From the NCBI GenBank assembly GCA_902493585.1, contig CABUPZ010000004.1, positions 17,289-81,288 on the forward strand: a stretch of 64,000 bases of DNA. Direction: 5' to 3'. How positions within the stretch are numbered: the first letter of the stretch is position 1; each line of letters begins with the position of its first letter. A model generated the notes under the pieces. That model was not told the DNA's origin. It saw only the letters and a list, made by a program, of their open reading frames with translations, and did no database searches. Of this stretch, positions 45,952 to 56,153 are shown in pieces. The position numbers and the translations under genes were made by a program. The DNA comes from an uncultured Fusicatenibacter sp. (GTDB lineage Bacteria > Bacillota > Clostridia > Lachnospirales > Lachnospiraceae).

Positions 45952-47019
45952 ATGAATAAAAAAAATCATGAGGTGATTTTTTCGGGGATAATCGTAATTG
46001 TAGTTATAATTGGAGCAATTTTTTCAGTTCTGAATAATAGAGAAGAAAGTATACCGGGGAATCCGGACGACGACGGCTTCTTTACGGAAGACAGTACAAT
46101 AAACGGGAAAACAGGAAATAAAGATAATCCAGTGATTCCGGAGGGATTCCGCCCGGTAAATACAGAAAGTGCAAAATGGGAAGGTGAAACAAACGGGCCG
46201 ACAGCGGAATCTGTCAGCAATGGATTAGTGATTGAGGACAAAAATCTTAATCAATTTGTATGGATACCAGTAACATATACGGAATTCCATAGGTATGAAG
46301 GATATTATGACGGAGAGCTTGACTCCTATTTATCGCATTGCGGTGAAGCGGACAGTGCCGGAAAAAATACAAACAGCCAGATCACAGAAAGCTCGGTTAC
46401 AGAGACGGAATCGCAGGGAATGTATGCAAGTGTCAGAGAAAATGGCGGTTTCTATGTAGGGCGGTTTGAAGCGGCCAAAGAGAATGGAAACGTAGTGGTC
46501 AAACAGGGAGTGGAAGTATTCAATCATGTTACGTGGTCGAAAAACGGCGAAATGAATGAGGAAATTGCGGTAGAAGGAACGGAGGACAATCCCGACGGGG
46601 CAATAGAACTTGCGAGAAATTTTGATACATTAAATGATGATACAAGTGTAACGAGTACGTTAATGTATGGAGTGCAGTGGGATGCTGTCATGCAGTGGAT
46701 TGATCCGGCATATCAAGAAGAAAGCTGCGACCTGCATGATTCCTATGTGGCAAATTCAGAGGGAGAAGGTTACTATACTCCGTCTGCTCCGGAAGCACCA
46801 ACAAGGACAGGATATTATGGTGTAAACAATGTGTATGATCTGGCCGGAAATGTATATGAATGGACGATGGAGTCATTTGATACTGACAGCCGGATCAATC
46901 GGGGCGGTAATTATTACAGCATCGGCACTGTCTATCCGGCATCCAGCCGTAATGCCAATATACCATCCATGACGCACGATAATTTCGGGTTCCGTATTGC
47001 TTTATATTTGGATTACTGA
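45952..47019 (+). CDS. Membrane-anchored SUMF1/FGE-like domain protein without catalytic cysteines
   Basis: 355 residues, start at 45952 with GAGGAG 8 bp upstream. One N-terminal membrane helix (about 8-30), then an acidic linker and a formylglycine-generating-enzyme fold: FVWIPVTYTEF, GRFEAAKENG, VYDLAGNVYEWTMES, RGGNY and NFGFRIAL. The C-terminal core, where FGE has its two active cysteines, reads SSRNANIPSMTHDNFGFR, so they are absent, and no sulfatase is near. It is likely a binding module (C-type-lectin-like fold) rather than an FGE. Confidence 0.85.
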   Translation: MNKKNHEVIFSGIIVIVVIIGAIFSVLNNREESIPGNPDDDGFFTEDSTINGKTGNKDNPVIPEGFRPVNTESAKWEGETNGPTAESVSNGLVIEDKNLNQFVWIPVTYTEFHRYEGYYDGELDSYLSHCGEADSAGKNTNSQITESSVTETESQGMYASVRENGGFYVGRFEAAKENGNVVVKQGVEVFNHVTWSKNGEMNEEIAVEGTEDNPDGAIELARNFDTLNDDTSVTSTLMYGVQWDAVMQWIDPAYQEESCDLHDSYVANSEGEGYYTPSAPEAPTRTGYYGVNNVYDLAGNVYEWTMESFDTDSRINRGGNYYSIGTVYPASSRNANIPSMTHDNFGFRIALYLDY

Positions 47020-47236
47020 ATTGATATGAGCTAACTTACAGGTTAATACTGCAAAACAAATGGAAAATTCACAATAGCTCTGTTCATTATTATGCTGAAC
47101 ATGCAGTCAGAGAGCCCAGTTGAAATAGAGAAGGATTCTCTGCGTCCCTATGGAGAAATGGGGTATTTTCCTCTCCGACGGAGCAATTTTTCATGATGCT
47201 GGCTTAAGCAGCAGGCACTATTTAGGGGGAAGAAAA

Positions 47237-48988
47237 ATGAAAAAAAAGACATCTGTAAAATTAAGCCGGAGTATTATAATAGTCATTGTAGTGCTGGTTA
47301 TTGCCGGTATTTTTCAGGCTGTTTGGGGAAGCATCATGTTAAGACGATATACACGTCAGAATGAAATCTCAGAAAATAGCATTGTATCTGAGTATTTGTC
47401 AAGTAAAGACATTTCTTTTTCGTATCTTTATCAGGATCTCCAGCAGATGATTTATGAAAGCGATGTTTTAAGACAGGCAAGTTTAAATATGGAAAATGAA
47501 AATGCTACAATCTTTTCTCATAATAATACGATTCTTGAAGTGAAATCTTTGTTTCAGCAGATGGCAAACATTTACGGCAATGAGCTTAATTTCTTTTATT
47601 ATAATCCAGACAAGGATGAAATACTGGAATACGGAAGCATGGCTAAAGTTCACCGCGAAGAATTTCTCCAAAGCTTTCAAGAGAAGATTCAGATCGGACA
47701 GGAGCCTCAAGTCAATGGAAAGTGGTATATGATTGCCCCAAATATGACTGCAGGATTACGTGAATCAGGCAGTAATGATATGCCAGCCATAGAGGAGTGT
47801 CTATGTTTGGTGATTCATGGGCGGTTGGGGTATATCGGATGTTATATGGCAGCCGATGAGTTTATCCGTGAATTTACTCAGGTTTTTCCCAATACGGATT
47901 TTAGAATCGCTCTCTATGATTTTAAAGAGGGGCATTATTATGCAAAAGCTTTAGAATCCGGAAGCTGGAGGGATGATTCATGGGAATGGGAAGAGTTGGA
48001 AAATGTTTCTTCTCATCGGATGGACTATGGGGATTTTTACATTGTGGTCCAGCCTTTGGAATACAACTTTGTGCGCCAGATTCAGATGCAGATTGCCTTT
48101 ACCATGATCATGGTCATATTTTTATTGTGTATTATTTTCGTTGTTCAGTATACTCGACATAATATCCTTGATCAGGTCAAGTGCTTTTATAATAATATCC
48201 TTAAATTTTCTGAGCAGGTTAAATTTCAGGAAGAAAATGGAATTATGGAATTTTCTGAAACCGGGAAAGTACTTAATTGTTTGGTGGATGAAATAAATCG
48301 TCTGAAAATTGATATTTATGAGAAACAACTGGAGAAACAAAAGGTTGAATTGGACTATGCTCAGCTTCAGGTACGACCGCATTTTTATATTAATTGTCTG
48401 AATGTTATTGGAAGCCTGGCGCAGGTTGGCGAGAATGAGCAGATCACCCGGATAACCTTATGTGTGTCAAAATATCTTCGATTTATTTTTAATAAAAGTA
48501 TGGAGCCGGTGCCGCTGGCTGCTGAATTAAACTTTATCAAAGACTATTTAAAGGTTGTAGATAACGTTAATGGCATGGAATGTCACCTTCGCATGGACAT
48601 TGAGGAAGGTTTGGAGCAGGTTCCGGTACCTCCGTTGATGATCCAGACATTTGTAGAAAATTCTGTAAAATATGGAGCGGATATTGAGGAGGGGCTTAAT
48701 GTGTGGATTACGGTCTATTCTAAAGATTCATATGTGGAAATAATCGTTGATGATTCCGGCAAGGGCATTGATCCGAAGGTAAGAGAGCTGTTGAATCAGG
48801 AGATTTTTGAACAGGAAAGTCAATGTTATCATGTTGGGATCCCTAATGCAGCAAAGCGTATGCATATGCTTTACGGAATGTCTGCCAGCCTGTGGTTTGG
48901 TCTCTCGCCTTGGGGCGGATGCCGGGCCGTCATAAAGATTCCACGTCAGATGCCGGAACCAGTAAATTCAGATCAGCATGAAAAATAA
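47237..48988 (+). CDS. YesM-like sensor histidine kinase
   Basis: 583 residues from ATG 47237 with AGGGGGA upstream. Membrane helices at about 12-35 and 285-310 enclose a Cache-like extracellular sensor. The cytoplasmic part has the His_kinase motif LQVRPHFYINCLNVIG (His phospho-acceptor) and an HATPase with MIQTFVENSVKYG and VDDSGKGIDP. Typical of the YesM family that pairs with AraC-type regulators and senses sugars or peptides. The region is AT-richer than the redox island. Paired with the next gene 13 bp away. Confidence 0.92.
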   Translation: MKKKTSVKLSRSIIIVIVVLVIAGIFQAVWGSIMLRRYTRQNEISENSIVSEYLSSKDISFSYLYQDLQQMIYESDVLRQASLNMENENATIFSHNNTILEVKSLFQQMANIYGNELNFFYYNPDKDEILEYGSMAKVHREEFLQSFQEKIQIGQEPQVNGKWYMIAPNMTAGLRESGSNDMPAIEECLCLVIHGRLGYIGCYMAADEFIREFTQVFPNTDFRIALYDFKEGHYYAKALESGSWRDDSWEWEELENVSSHRMDYGDFYIVVQPLEYNFVRQIQMQIAFTMIMVIFLLCIIFVVQYTRHNILDQVKCFYNNILKFSEQVKFQEENGIMEFSETGKVLNCLVDEINRLKIDIYEKQLEKQKVELDYAQLQVRPHFYINCLNVIGSLAQVGENEQITRITLCVSKYLRFIFNKSMEPVPLAAELNFIKDYLKVVDNVNGMECHLRMDIEEGLEQVPVPPLMIQTFVENSVKYGADIEEGLNVWITVYSKDSYVEIIVDDSGKGIDPKVRELLNQEIFEQESQCYHVGIPNAAKRMHMLYGMSASLWFGLSPWGGCRAVIKIPRQMPEPVNSDQHEK

Positions 48989-49001
48989 AGGAGATCCTGG
49001 C

Positions 49002-50273
49002 ATGAAAATATTGTTGGTAGATGATAATAAGTATATTTTAAATAGCCTCCAAAGAGGTATTGACTATGAAAGGCTTGGTTTTGATCAGGTGTTTACAGCC
49101 AGAAGCTTGAAAGGCGCTGTGAAAATTTTGGAGAAGGAGCCGATTCAGGCTGTTGTGACAGATATAGAAATGCCCAATGGAAGCGGTCTTGATCTGCTGG
49201 AATGGATCAATGCCCATTTGCCGGATATTGTAACAATTTTCTGTACAAGCTATGCGGACTTTAATTATGCTCGAAGAGCCTTGGAGCTGCATAGTTTTGA
49301 TTATTACTTAAAGCCCATTGATTTTGAACATCTATATCACATCCTTGAGCGTGTGGTAGCGGAAATCCGAAGCAGAGAGGCAGAAAATATCCAGAAAACA
49401 TTGGGGAGGTACTGGACAGATCAGCAGGATGAAAATAAAAACTATTTTTGGCTGGAAATTCTTATACGAAATTACGGGTATGCTGAGGACGAGCTGGAGG
49501 AGTTTGCTGCAAGCCGTCATCTGGATTACCATTATGACGATTCTTATCTTATGGGGGTGCTGCAGCTTAACGGAGATATGGTTGAAATGCGTTATTCGGA
49601 TCGTCAATTTGTAATCAGTAATATTTTAAGAGAATTATTTTCAAAGAAACAGATGAGGGTAGAGGCACTTATTGGCGAGCATGAAAATCGTTGGCTTATT
49701 GTGGCACAGGATTTGCAAAGCAGGGAGGATGAAGGTGCTTTGGCGGATATGAAAGCTATTTTTAGCGATTTGAAGGATTGTCTCAAATGCCGGATGAATT
49801 TTTTATATGAACGAAACATTCCTTTGAAAGATATGCGGGGTGTGTATCTGGATCTGGAACAAGGTCTGAAAGTGTTAAAAACATCTCAGGAAGATATATG
49901 TGTTCCTTTGGAACCTCCAAAGTTGGAAGAAATCAGTGAGGATAGTGAGCGTGCATTGGAACAGTTGAAAGCATATCTTGAGGAACACTTTAATGAAAAG
50001 ATCAGTCAGGATCAAATGGCGGAGCAGGTATACTATAATCTGAACTATATTTCCAAGCTGTTTAAGCGCAAATATGGTATGTCTATTGGCAATTATATTA
50101 TGGAATACCGTATTGAAACAGCAAAAGAGCTTTTAAGGCAAGATAAGCTTAGTGTGACGGAAATTGCACTTCAGGTGGGGTATGGAAATTTTGCATATTT
50201 TTCACGTCTATTTAAGAAAAAAACCGGATATGCGCCAGTGGAATATCGAAAGCAGATGAAACCTACCAAATAG
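49002..50273 (+). CDS. YesN-like response regulator with AraC DNA-binding domain
   Basis: 423 residues from the ATG at 49002, with AAGGAG 8 bp upstream. Receiver with VDDNK and phospho-acceptor Asp in AVVTDIEMPNGSG, Lys in YYLKPIDF. A middle region of about 200 residues leads to two AraC helix-turn-helix motifs (ISQDQMAEQVYYNLNYISKLF and LSVTEIALQVGYGNFAYFSRLF). It likely activates the ABC/glycosidase operon directly downstream when its kinase senses the substrate. Confidence 0.93.
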   Translation: MKILLVDDNKYILNSLQRGIDYERLGFDQVFTARSLKGAVKILEKEPIQAVVTDIEMPNGSGLDLLEWINAHLPDIVTIFCTSYADFNYARRALELHSFDYYLKPIDFEHLYHILERVVAEIRSREAENIQKTLGRYWTDQQDENKNYFWLEILIRNYGYAEDELEEFAASRHLDYHYDDSYLMGVLQLNGDMVEMRYSDRQFVISNILRELFSKKQMRVEALIGEHENRWLIVAQDLQSREDEGALADMKAIFSDLKDCLKCRMNFLYERNIPLKDMRGVYLDLEQGLKVLKTSQEDICVPLEPPKLEEISEDSERALEQLKAYLEEHFNEKISQDQMAEQVYYNLNYISKLFKRKYGMSIGNYIMEYRIETAKELLRQDKLSVTEIALQVGYGNFAYFSRLFKKKTGYAPVEYRKQMKPTK

Positions 50274-50314
50274 TGCAAATGGGATATGCCAAAAAGTGAA
50301 AGCAAATTTTAAGG

Positions 50315-50344
50315 AAAAACTTATACTTAGAGTATAGGTTTTTT
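50315..50344 (+). terminator. Terminator between regulator and ABC operon
   Basis: AAAAACTTATACT, loop TAG, AGTATAGGTTTTTT: 13 pairs with one G-T pair and a T-run. Confidence 0.8.
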
Positions 50345-50440
50345 CTTTATTCACGCGGGGAATCAACTAAAAGAGCATGCATTCATGTTTGTTTAGTAAG
50401 GATCGCGACAGTCAGATAATGTAGTAGGAGGTATGGTTTT

Positions 50441-51919
50441 ATGAAAGGAAAATGGAGAACACTGGCAGCGCTAATGGCAGCGGGAATGACACTTACAGCA
50501 TGCAGCGGAGGAGAAAATGCTACAGGAGAGTATACACAGGAGGAACCCTATGAAGCGACGATTATGTACTGGGTGTCCAGTGATGCACGAGATGTACAGC
50601 ATGTAGAGGATGCGATTAATGAACTGTCCATTCCCCAGATCAATGTACAGGTTCATCTGCGTCCGGTAACTCTGGGTACATATGCTCAGCAGATTCAGAT
50701 GATCTTATCCTCAGATGAGGCCCTGGATATTTTTCCTATTTACGGTACAGATGCTGGATCCTATATTGAATCGGGATATTTGGTAGATATGTCTCCTTAT
50801 ATTGAAAACGTAGGACAAGATATGATTGATATTGTAGGTCAGGCAGATATTGATTGTTGTAGAATCGGGGATTTTTTGTGGGGGATTCCAACGATGCATG
50901 AACGATGTAATCCTATCGGATATGTTGTTCGGACAGATCTTTTAGAAGAAGCCGGATTTACGGCAGAGGATGTAACATCCATGGAGGATATGACAGCTGT
51001 TTATGAAAAAGTTCATGAACTTCATCCGGAAATAACACTGTACAGTGGGATCAACAGCCTGACTCAGCCGTGTCTCCAGAGCACCTTTGATCCGTTGGGC
51101 AGCGACTATTTTGGTGTACTTTTAAACAATGGTCAGGATACAGTAGTTTCTAACTGGTATGAGTCGGATCAGTTCCGTTCCTGGGTGGAATTAATGTATG
51201 ATTGGAATCAGAAAGGTTATGTTTCTTCAGACCTGTCTGTAAGTTCTGATTCAGGAGAAGCGCTTATGAGGGCCGGAAATCTCTTTTCCTTTACAACATA
51301 TGTAAAGCCTAATTCCAAGCAGGAAAAAGATTTGGCTACCGGATATGATACAACGATCTTACAGGTAACAGATCCGGTTTGTTATACATCCACCACAAAC
51401 TCCGGAGCATACTGCATTGCCGCAAATAGCAAAGATCCGGAAAAAGCGGTAGAGCTTTTGAACTGGATCTATGGGACAAAAGAGGTAAATGATCTTTTAA
51501 ACTGGGGTGTGGAAGGCACAGACTATCAGGTGAATGAAGATGGCACCATTGGATTCCCAGAGGGTGTCACTGCTGACAATGTAGAGTATCATCAGGATTT
51601 TGGCTGGGCCATGCCAAACCAGTTTAACAGCTATGTGTGGGAAGGCAATGATATCAATATTTGGAATGAATATCAGGATATGAGGGATAATGCCACGGTT
51701 TCTCTTGCTTATGGTTTTACCTTTAACACTCAAAATGTAGAAAATGAACTGGCAGCATTAAGAGCTGTAACAGATCAGTATTTAGTGACGATTGCTTCCG
51801 GTGAAGCTGAGCCGGAGTCTGCCATTCAGGAAATGAATGATGCATTATATGCTGCAGGCCTTCAGAAGGTTATGGATGAAAAGCAGGCGCAGTTAGATGC
51901 ATGGCTTGAGGCACAATAA
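50441..51919 (+). CDS. Sugar ABC transporter substrate-binding lipoprotein
   Basis: 492 residues. Lipoprotein signal (MKGKWRTLAALMAAG, lipobox LTAC) and a family 1 extracellular solute-binding fold (ATIMYWVSSDARD, IQMILSSDEALDIFPIYG, ELNWIYGTKEV-like end). It would bind an oligosaccharide or glycoside and deliver it to the two permeases that follow. TAGGAGG before the ATG. No ATPase gene is in the cluster, as is usual where a shared MsmX-like ATPase is used. Confidence 0.92.
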   Translation: MKGKWRTLAALMAAGMTLTACSGGENATGEYTQEEPYEATIMYWVSSDARDVQHVEDAINELSIPQINVQVHLRPVTLGTYAQQIQMILSSDEALDIFPIYGTDAGSYIESGYLVDMSPYIENVGQDMIDIVGQADIDCCRIGDFLWGIPTMHERCNPIGYVVRTDLLEEAGFTAEDVTSMEDMTAVYEKVHELHPEITLYSGINSLTQPCLQSTFDPLGSDYFGVLLNNGQDTVVSNWYESDQFRSWVELMYDWNQKGYVSSDLSVSSDSGEALMRAGNLFSFTTYVKPNSKQEKDLATGYDTTILQVTDPVCYTSTTNSGAYCIAANSKDPEKAVELLNWIYGTKEVNDLLNWGVEGTDYQVNEDGTIGFPEGVTADNVEYHQDFGWAMPNQFNSYVWEGNDINIWNEYQDMRDNATVSLAYGFTFNTQNVENELAALRAVTDQYLVTIASGEAEPESAIQEMNDALYAAGLQKVMDEKQAQLDAWLEAQ

Positions 51920-51925
51920 AAGATA

Positions 51926-51958
51926 TGCCGCCGCTGTGAACATAGACACTGCGGCGGT
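51926..51958 (+). other. GC-rich intercistronic hairpin
   Basis: CCGCCGC and GCGGCGG enclose a 16-nt loop between the binding-protein and permease genes, with no T-run. It probably stabilises the upstream mRNA so that more binding protein than permease is made. Confidence 0.55.
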
Positions 51959-51997
51959 ACAAAAATATGACGGAGTGTCATAGAAAGGAGAAGGAAA

Positions 51998-52927
51998 ATG
52001 AAAACAAAGCGTGAAAAGGTAACCTTGCGCCAATTAAAAAAGTTTTTGCCTCTTTATATTATGATTTTACCGAGTGTGATTTATCTGTTTATTAATAACT
52101 ATATTCCTATGACCGGTATCATTGTTGCATTTAAGCGCTATAACCGACAGCAGGGAATCTATTTTAGCGATTGGGTGGGCCTGGATAATTTTCAATATTT
52201 ATTTCAGCATGACGCATTTATCATTATCCGCAATACATTTTTATACAACGTGGTATTTATTATTCTTGGTACTGTTGTGGGAGTAGCTCTTGCTGTTCTG
52301 ATCACTGATGTAACATCAAAAAAAGCAAAAAAAATTTATCAAAGCGCAATTATGCTACCCTATCTTATTTCTATAGTCATTGTTAGTTATATTGTTTTTG
52401 CTTTCTTAAGTCCGGAAAATGGAATGATCAATAATATGATCCTGAAGCCTTTAGGCCTGGATCCTGTACAGTGGTATTCGGAGCCGAAATACTGGCCTTT
52501 TATTCTTGTTTTTGTTAATTTGTGGAAGGGTGTCGGTTATGGAACGCTGATTTATATTGCCGGAATCGCAGGGATAGATCCAAGTTTGTATGAGGCGGCA
52601 AAGTTAGATGGTGCAAGTAAATGGCAGCAGATCCGAAATATTACTTTGCCAGGTCTTATCCCTTCGATCATTACATTAACTGTAATGAATGTAGGACGTA
52701 TTTTCTATTCAGACTTTGGCCTGTTTTATCAGGTTCCCCAAAATTCTGGTGCCCTTTATGATGTGACAAATACCATTGACACTTACGTTTACCGAGCCAT
52801 GATTTCTACTGGAGGCATGGGGAGGTCCGCTGCAGCCGGATTTTTCCAGTCCATTGTAGGGTTTGTCCTTGTACTGACCGTTAATGGTCTGATTCGTAAG
52901 TTCAGTAAAGAAAATGCTATTTTTTAG
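51998..52927 (+). CDS. Sugar ABC transporter permease (LplB/MalF type)
   Basis: 309 residues, six membrane segments. The permease motif EAAKLDGASKWQQIRNITLP (EAA loop) contacts the ATPase. The N-terminus (PLYIMILPSVIYLFINNY, MTGIIVAFKRY) resembles LplB/YtcP partners that import complex glycans. AAAGGAG before the ATG. 19 bp separate it from the second permease. Confidence 0.93.
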   Translation: MKTKREKVTLRQLKKFLPLYIMILPSVIYLFINNYIPMTGIIVAFKRYNRQQGIYFSDWVGLDNFQYLFQHDAFIIIRNTFLYNVVFIILGTVVGVALAVLITDVTSKKAKKIYQSAIMLPYLISIVIVSYIVFAFLSPENGMINNMILKPLGLDPVQWYSEPKYWPFILVFVNLWKGVGYGTLIYIAGIAGIDPSLYEAAKLDGASKWQQIRNITLPGLIPSIITLTVMNVGRIFYSDFGLFYQVPQNSGALYDVTNTIDTYVYRAMISTGGMGRSAAAGFFQSIVGFVLVLTVNGLIRKFSKENAIF

Positions 52928-52945
52928 GAGAAGGGAGAGACGTTC

Positions 52946-53836
52946 ATGATAAAATCCACATCTTATGTACGCTATCAGGTTCTGGCAAACGCCATACTAA
53001 TCCTTGTTACTCTGATCATGGTCCTGCCGCTGGTTTTACTGTTTATATCCTCTATATCATCGGAGCAGACTTTGCTGGTGGATGGATACTCTTTCTTCCC
53101 AAGGGAATTTAGTTTGGCCGCATATCAGTACATATGGACGAATGCGGAAACGATTTTCAGAGCCTATGGCATGACCATTGTTGTCACTTTTATTGGCACA
53201 GTTATTAATCTGGCCCTGTCCGCATCTATGGGATATGTGCTGTCTATAAGAAAGCTGCCTTTTAGAAATGTTATTAGCTTTTATGTGTTTTTTACCATGC
53301 TGTTTAACGGAGGTCTGGTGCCTTCTTATCTTATGTGGACCAATACATTCCACATCAATAATACAATATGGGCACTGATTGTTCCTAATTTTCTGTTGAG
53401 TGCCATGAATGTTATTTTGATCCGAACTTACTATTCCACCAACATTCCGGAAGCAATATATGAATCAGCACAAATTGATGGTGCATCCTACTTTAAGATT
53501 TTTACTCATATTGTTATTCCTCTTGGAAAGCCGATTCTGATTACGGTAGGTTTGTTTACCGTATTATCTTACTGGAATGACTGGACCAATGGTTTGTACT
53601 ACATTAATGATGCGCGGCTATATACGGTTCAGCTTTTACTAAACCGCATGATCCAAGATCTTCAGGCACTGCAGGCTAATGCATCATCTGCAGGCAGCGC
53701 GGCTGCTCTTCAGATCCCTACAGTCAGTGTACGTATGGCCATTGCCTTTGTAGCATTGCTACCGATTCTGGTCGTGTATCCGTTTTTACAGAAATACTTT
53801 GCCGAAGGGATTGCTCTTGGTGCAGTTAAAGGATAA
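52946..53836 (+). CDS. Carbohydrate ABC transporter permease (LplC/YtcP type)
   Basis: 296 residues, six membrane segments, EAA loop YESAQIDGASYFKIFTHIVIP, C-terminal end FAEGIALGAVKG typical for this subfamily. GGGAGAG before the ATG. Forms the heterodimeric channel with the previous gene product. Confidence 0.94.
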   Translation: MIKSTSYVRYQVLANAILILVTLIMVLPLVLLFISSISSEQTLLVDGYSFFPREFSLAAYQYIWTNAETIFRAYGMTIVVTFIGTVINLALSASMGYVLSIRKLPFRNVISFYVFFTMLFNGGLVPSYLMWTNTFHINNTIWALIVPNFLLSAMNVILIRTYYSTNIPEAIYESAQIDGASYFKIFTHIVIPLGKPILITVGLFTVLSYWNDWTNGLYYINDARLYTVQLLLNRMIQDLQALQANASSAGSAAALQIPTVSVRMAIAFVALLPILVVYPFLQKYFAEGIALGAVKG

Positions 53837-53849
53837 GGGAGGTTGTTTT

Positions 53850-56153
53850 ATGGAAAGAGAAATAATGGAGGAAATTTTCGAACAGTTATCAAACAGTGAT
53901 AAGGCTCTTTTGACTTGCGAGCTGTGGGGAAACGGAGGTAATCCTTTGGAAAAGTGGGGGATTACAAAGTTGCGGTGCGGTGACAGCGCCAAGCCGGTGG
54001 ATTTTTTCCTGAAGCCGGAAAATGAGCGGGAGCCCGGAGAGTATTATTGCAATACATATCCGTCTGCAGCGGCTCTGGGTGCCGGATGGAACCGGGAATA
54101 TAGCTATAAGGTGGGAGAAAACATCGGCCGTTCCAGTAAACTTCACGGGGTTGATATTGTGTGCCGCCCGGGCATGAATATTAAGCGTTCTCCCCTTTGC
54201 GGAAGAAATTTTGAGTATTTTTCTGAAGATCCTGTGGTTACCGGTGAGCTGGCGGCAAGCTTTATTCAGGGGGTCCAAAGTCAGGGAACAGGCGCCTGCC
54301 CAAAGCATTTTTTGTGTAACAATCAGGAATTTGAGCGCATGACAACCAATGCTGTAGTGAGTGAACGGGCTTTGAGAGAAATCTATATCCGGGGATTTCA
54401 AATTGCCATTGAAAAAGGCAACCCATGGAGTCTTATGACTTCTTACAATAAAGTAAATGGTCAGTATGTAAATACAAGTCGGCACTTAATGGAAATCCTA
54501 CGGAAAGAATTAAAGTTTGACGGTTATGTTATGTCTGATGGAGGCGCAGTGCAAACCGGTACCGGCGCAGCCTCCCATAGAAATGGCATGGATATGGAAA
54601 TGGGCTATTTTCATCCGGTAGAGATTCAGGATGCTCTGGACAGCGGAGAATTGTCTCAGGATGCTATTAATGAAAATATCCGCCATATTATTGAAACCTA
54701 TGAAAAAATCCACGGAACCCTATCCAGTGGTATTGAGGATCAGGAGGCGGAACATGCTCTGGCCCGCAAGGTTGGTGCAGATTGTATGGTTTTATTGAAA
54801 AATGACGGTATCCTTCCATTAAATACTGGAGTGAAAGTTGCCGTTATTGGGGCTTTGGCTAAAAACCCCAATTTTATGGGAGGTGGATCCGGATTTTCCA
54901 ATGCTTATCATTTGGATATAACTTATGATGAGATTGCCGCGCTTTTAGATGAACAACCGGTTTATGCTCCGGGATATGAGCTGAAGGATGAATCGGACAG
55001 CCGGTATCCCGAGCTTATAGAGCAGGCATGTATAGCAGCCCGGAAAGCAGACGTGGTGATCTTCTTTGCCGGACTGCCTATGGGAATGGAAGCTGAGGGT
55101 CTGGATCGTCCGAATTTGATGCTTCCTGCAGGGCAGGTCAAAGCGTTAAAGGCAGTGCTTGAGCTAAAAAAGCCGGTAGTGGTGGTCAATGTGAGCGGTT
55201 CAGCGGTAGATTTATCTCCATGTATAGATGCGTCTGCCATTCTTCACAGCTATCCCGGAGGAGAAAGTATGGGCGGGGCCATTGCCGATGTTTTATTTGG
55301 CATTGCAGAACCCGGCGGACGGCTGGCGGAGACTTTTCCTGTGCGTATTCAGGATACACCGGCATTTCTTAATTATGTGTCCTATCCTAAAGTGAAACAA
55401 AATGTGGTTTATGGAGAAGATATTTTTGTGGGATACCGCTGGTATGAAACACGGGATATTGAGCCGGCCTTCCCCTTTGGCTATGGACAAAGCTACACGG
55501 AATTTACCTATAGGAATCTTTCAGTCAGCGCAGCCTGTGTGACGCCGAAAGATCTAATCCAGATTCAGATTTATGTGAAGAACACAGGAAAGCGCCCCGG
55601 ATCCCAGGTCCTTCAGGTTTATGTGTCTCAGGAGGATTCATCGGCGATCCGGCCGGTAAAAGAGCTTAAAGGCTTTGAAAAGGTATTTTTGGAGCCTGGA
55701 GAAGAAAAGCTGGTGTCCGTGACTTTGGATAAAAAAGCCTTTGAATATTTTAGTGAGGAGCAGAATCGGTGGATTACTGAAAGCGGTATCTATCATATAC
55801 AAATAGGCGTAAGCAGCCGGGAAATTATTGCTGAGAAAAAAATTACTGTGATTTCCAGAGATAAGGGATATTTATATCATTTTGATTCGCCCTGCGAAAG
55901 AATCTTTAAAAATAAAAATATTAAGGAAGCCTGCGCATTTTTGCCGGTGGAGAAAAAGCGGTTTTTCATACCGGATCTGGAGAAGGATTTGATTCTGGCA
56001 AGTCCGTTTGCCAATGCCACCCAGATTTATCATGGTGTGGAGGATAACTCTATGCTCATTGGGGACATACGTCTGACAAATTCAGAACTGTCTAGAGTGC
56101 TTGGAACACTGAATGATATGTCGGAAATATATGAAAGAAAGGATGAGGAATAA
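53850..56153 (+). CDS. Glycoside hydrolase family 3 enzyme, probable beta-glucosidase
   Basis: 767 residues from the ATG at 53850, with GGGAGG upstream. GH3 N-terminal barrel: GRNFEYFSEDP, KHFLCNNQE and the nucleophile Asp in GYVMSDGGAV (GG instead of the usual WGA). The C-terminal domain (VAVIGALAKNPNFMGGGSG, HSYPGGESMGGAIADVLFG) and a fibronectin-like module (EFTYRNLSV, LKGFEKVFLEPGEEK) follow, plus about 90 extra residues. No signal peptide, so it acts inside on imported glycosides. Its stop shares one base with the esterase start (TAATG). Confidence 0.93.
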   Translation: MEREIMEEIFEQLSNSDKALLTCELWGNGGNPLEKWGITKLRCGDSAKPVDFFLKPENEREPGEYYCNTYPSAAALGAGWNREYSYKVGENIGRSSKLHGVDIVCRPGMNIKRSPLCGRNFEYFSEDPVVTGELAASFIQGVQSQGTGACPKHFLCNNQEFERMTTNAVVSERALREIYIRGFQIAIEKGNPWSLMTSYNKVNGQYVNTSRHLMEILRKELKFDGYVMSDGGAVQTGTGAASHRNGMDMEMGYFHPVEIQDALDSGELSQDAINENIRHIIETYEKIHGTLSSGIEDQEAEHALARKVGADCMVLLKNDGILPLNTGVKVAVIGALAKNPNFMGGGSGFSNAYHLDITYDEIAALLDEQPVYAPGYELKDESDSRYPELIEQACIAARKADVVIFFAGLPMGMEAEGLDRPNLMLPAGQVKALKAVLELKKPVVVVNVSGSAVDLSPCIDASAILHSYPGGESMGGAIADVLFGIAEPGGRLAETFPVRIQDTPAFLNYVSYPKVKQNVVYGEDIFVGYRWYETRDIEPAFPFGYGQSYTEFTYRNLSVSAACVTPKDLIQIQIYVKNTGKRPGSQVLQVYVSQEDSSAIRPVKELKGFEKVFLEPGEEKLVSVTLDKKAFEYFSEEQNRWITESGIYHIQIGVSSREIIAEKKITVISRDKGYLYHFDSPCERIFKNKNIKEACAFLPVEKKRFFIPDLEKDLILASPFANATQIYHGVEDNSMLIGDIRLTNSELSRVLGTLNDMSEIYERKDEE

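Noticed and set aside
45952..47019. True formylglycine-generating enzyme
   Set aside because: The two active-site cysteines are missing and no sulfatase gene is near.
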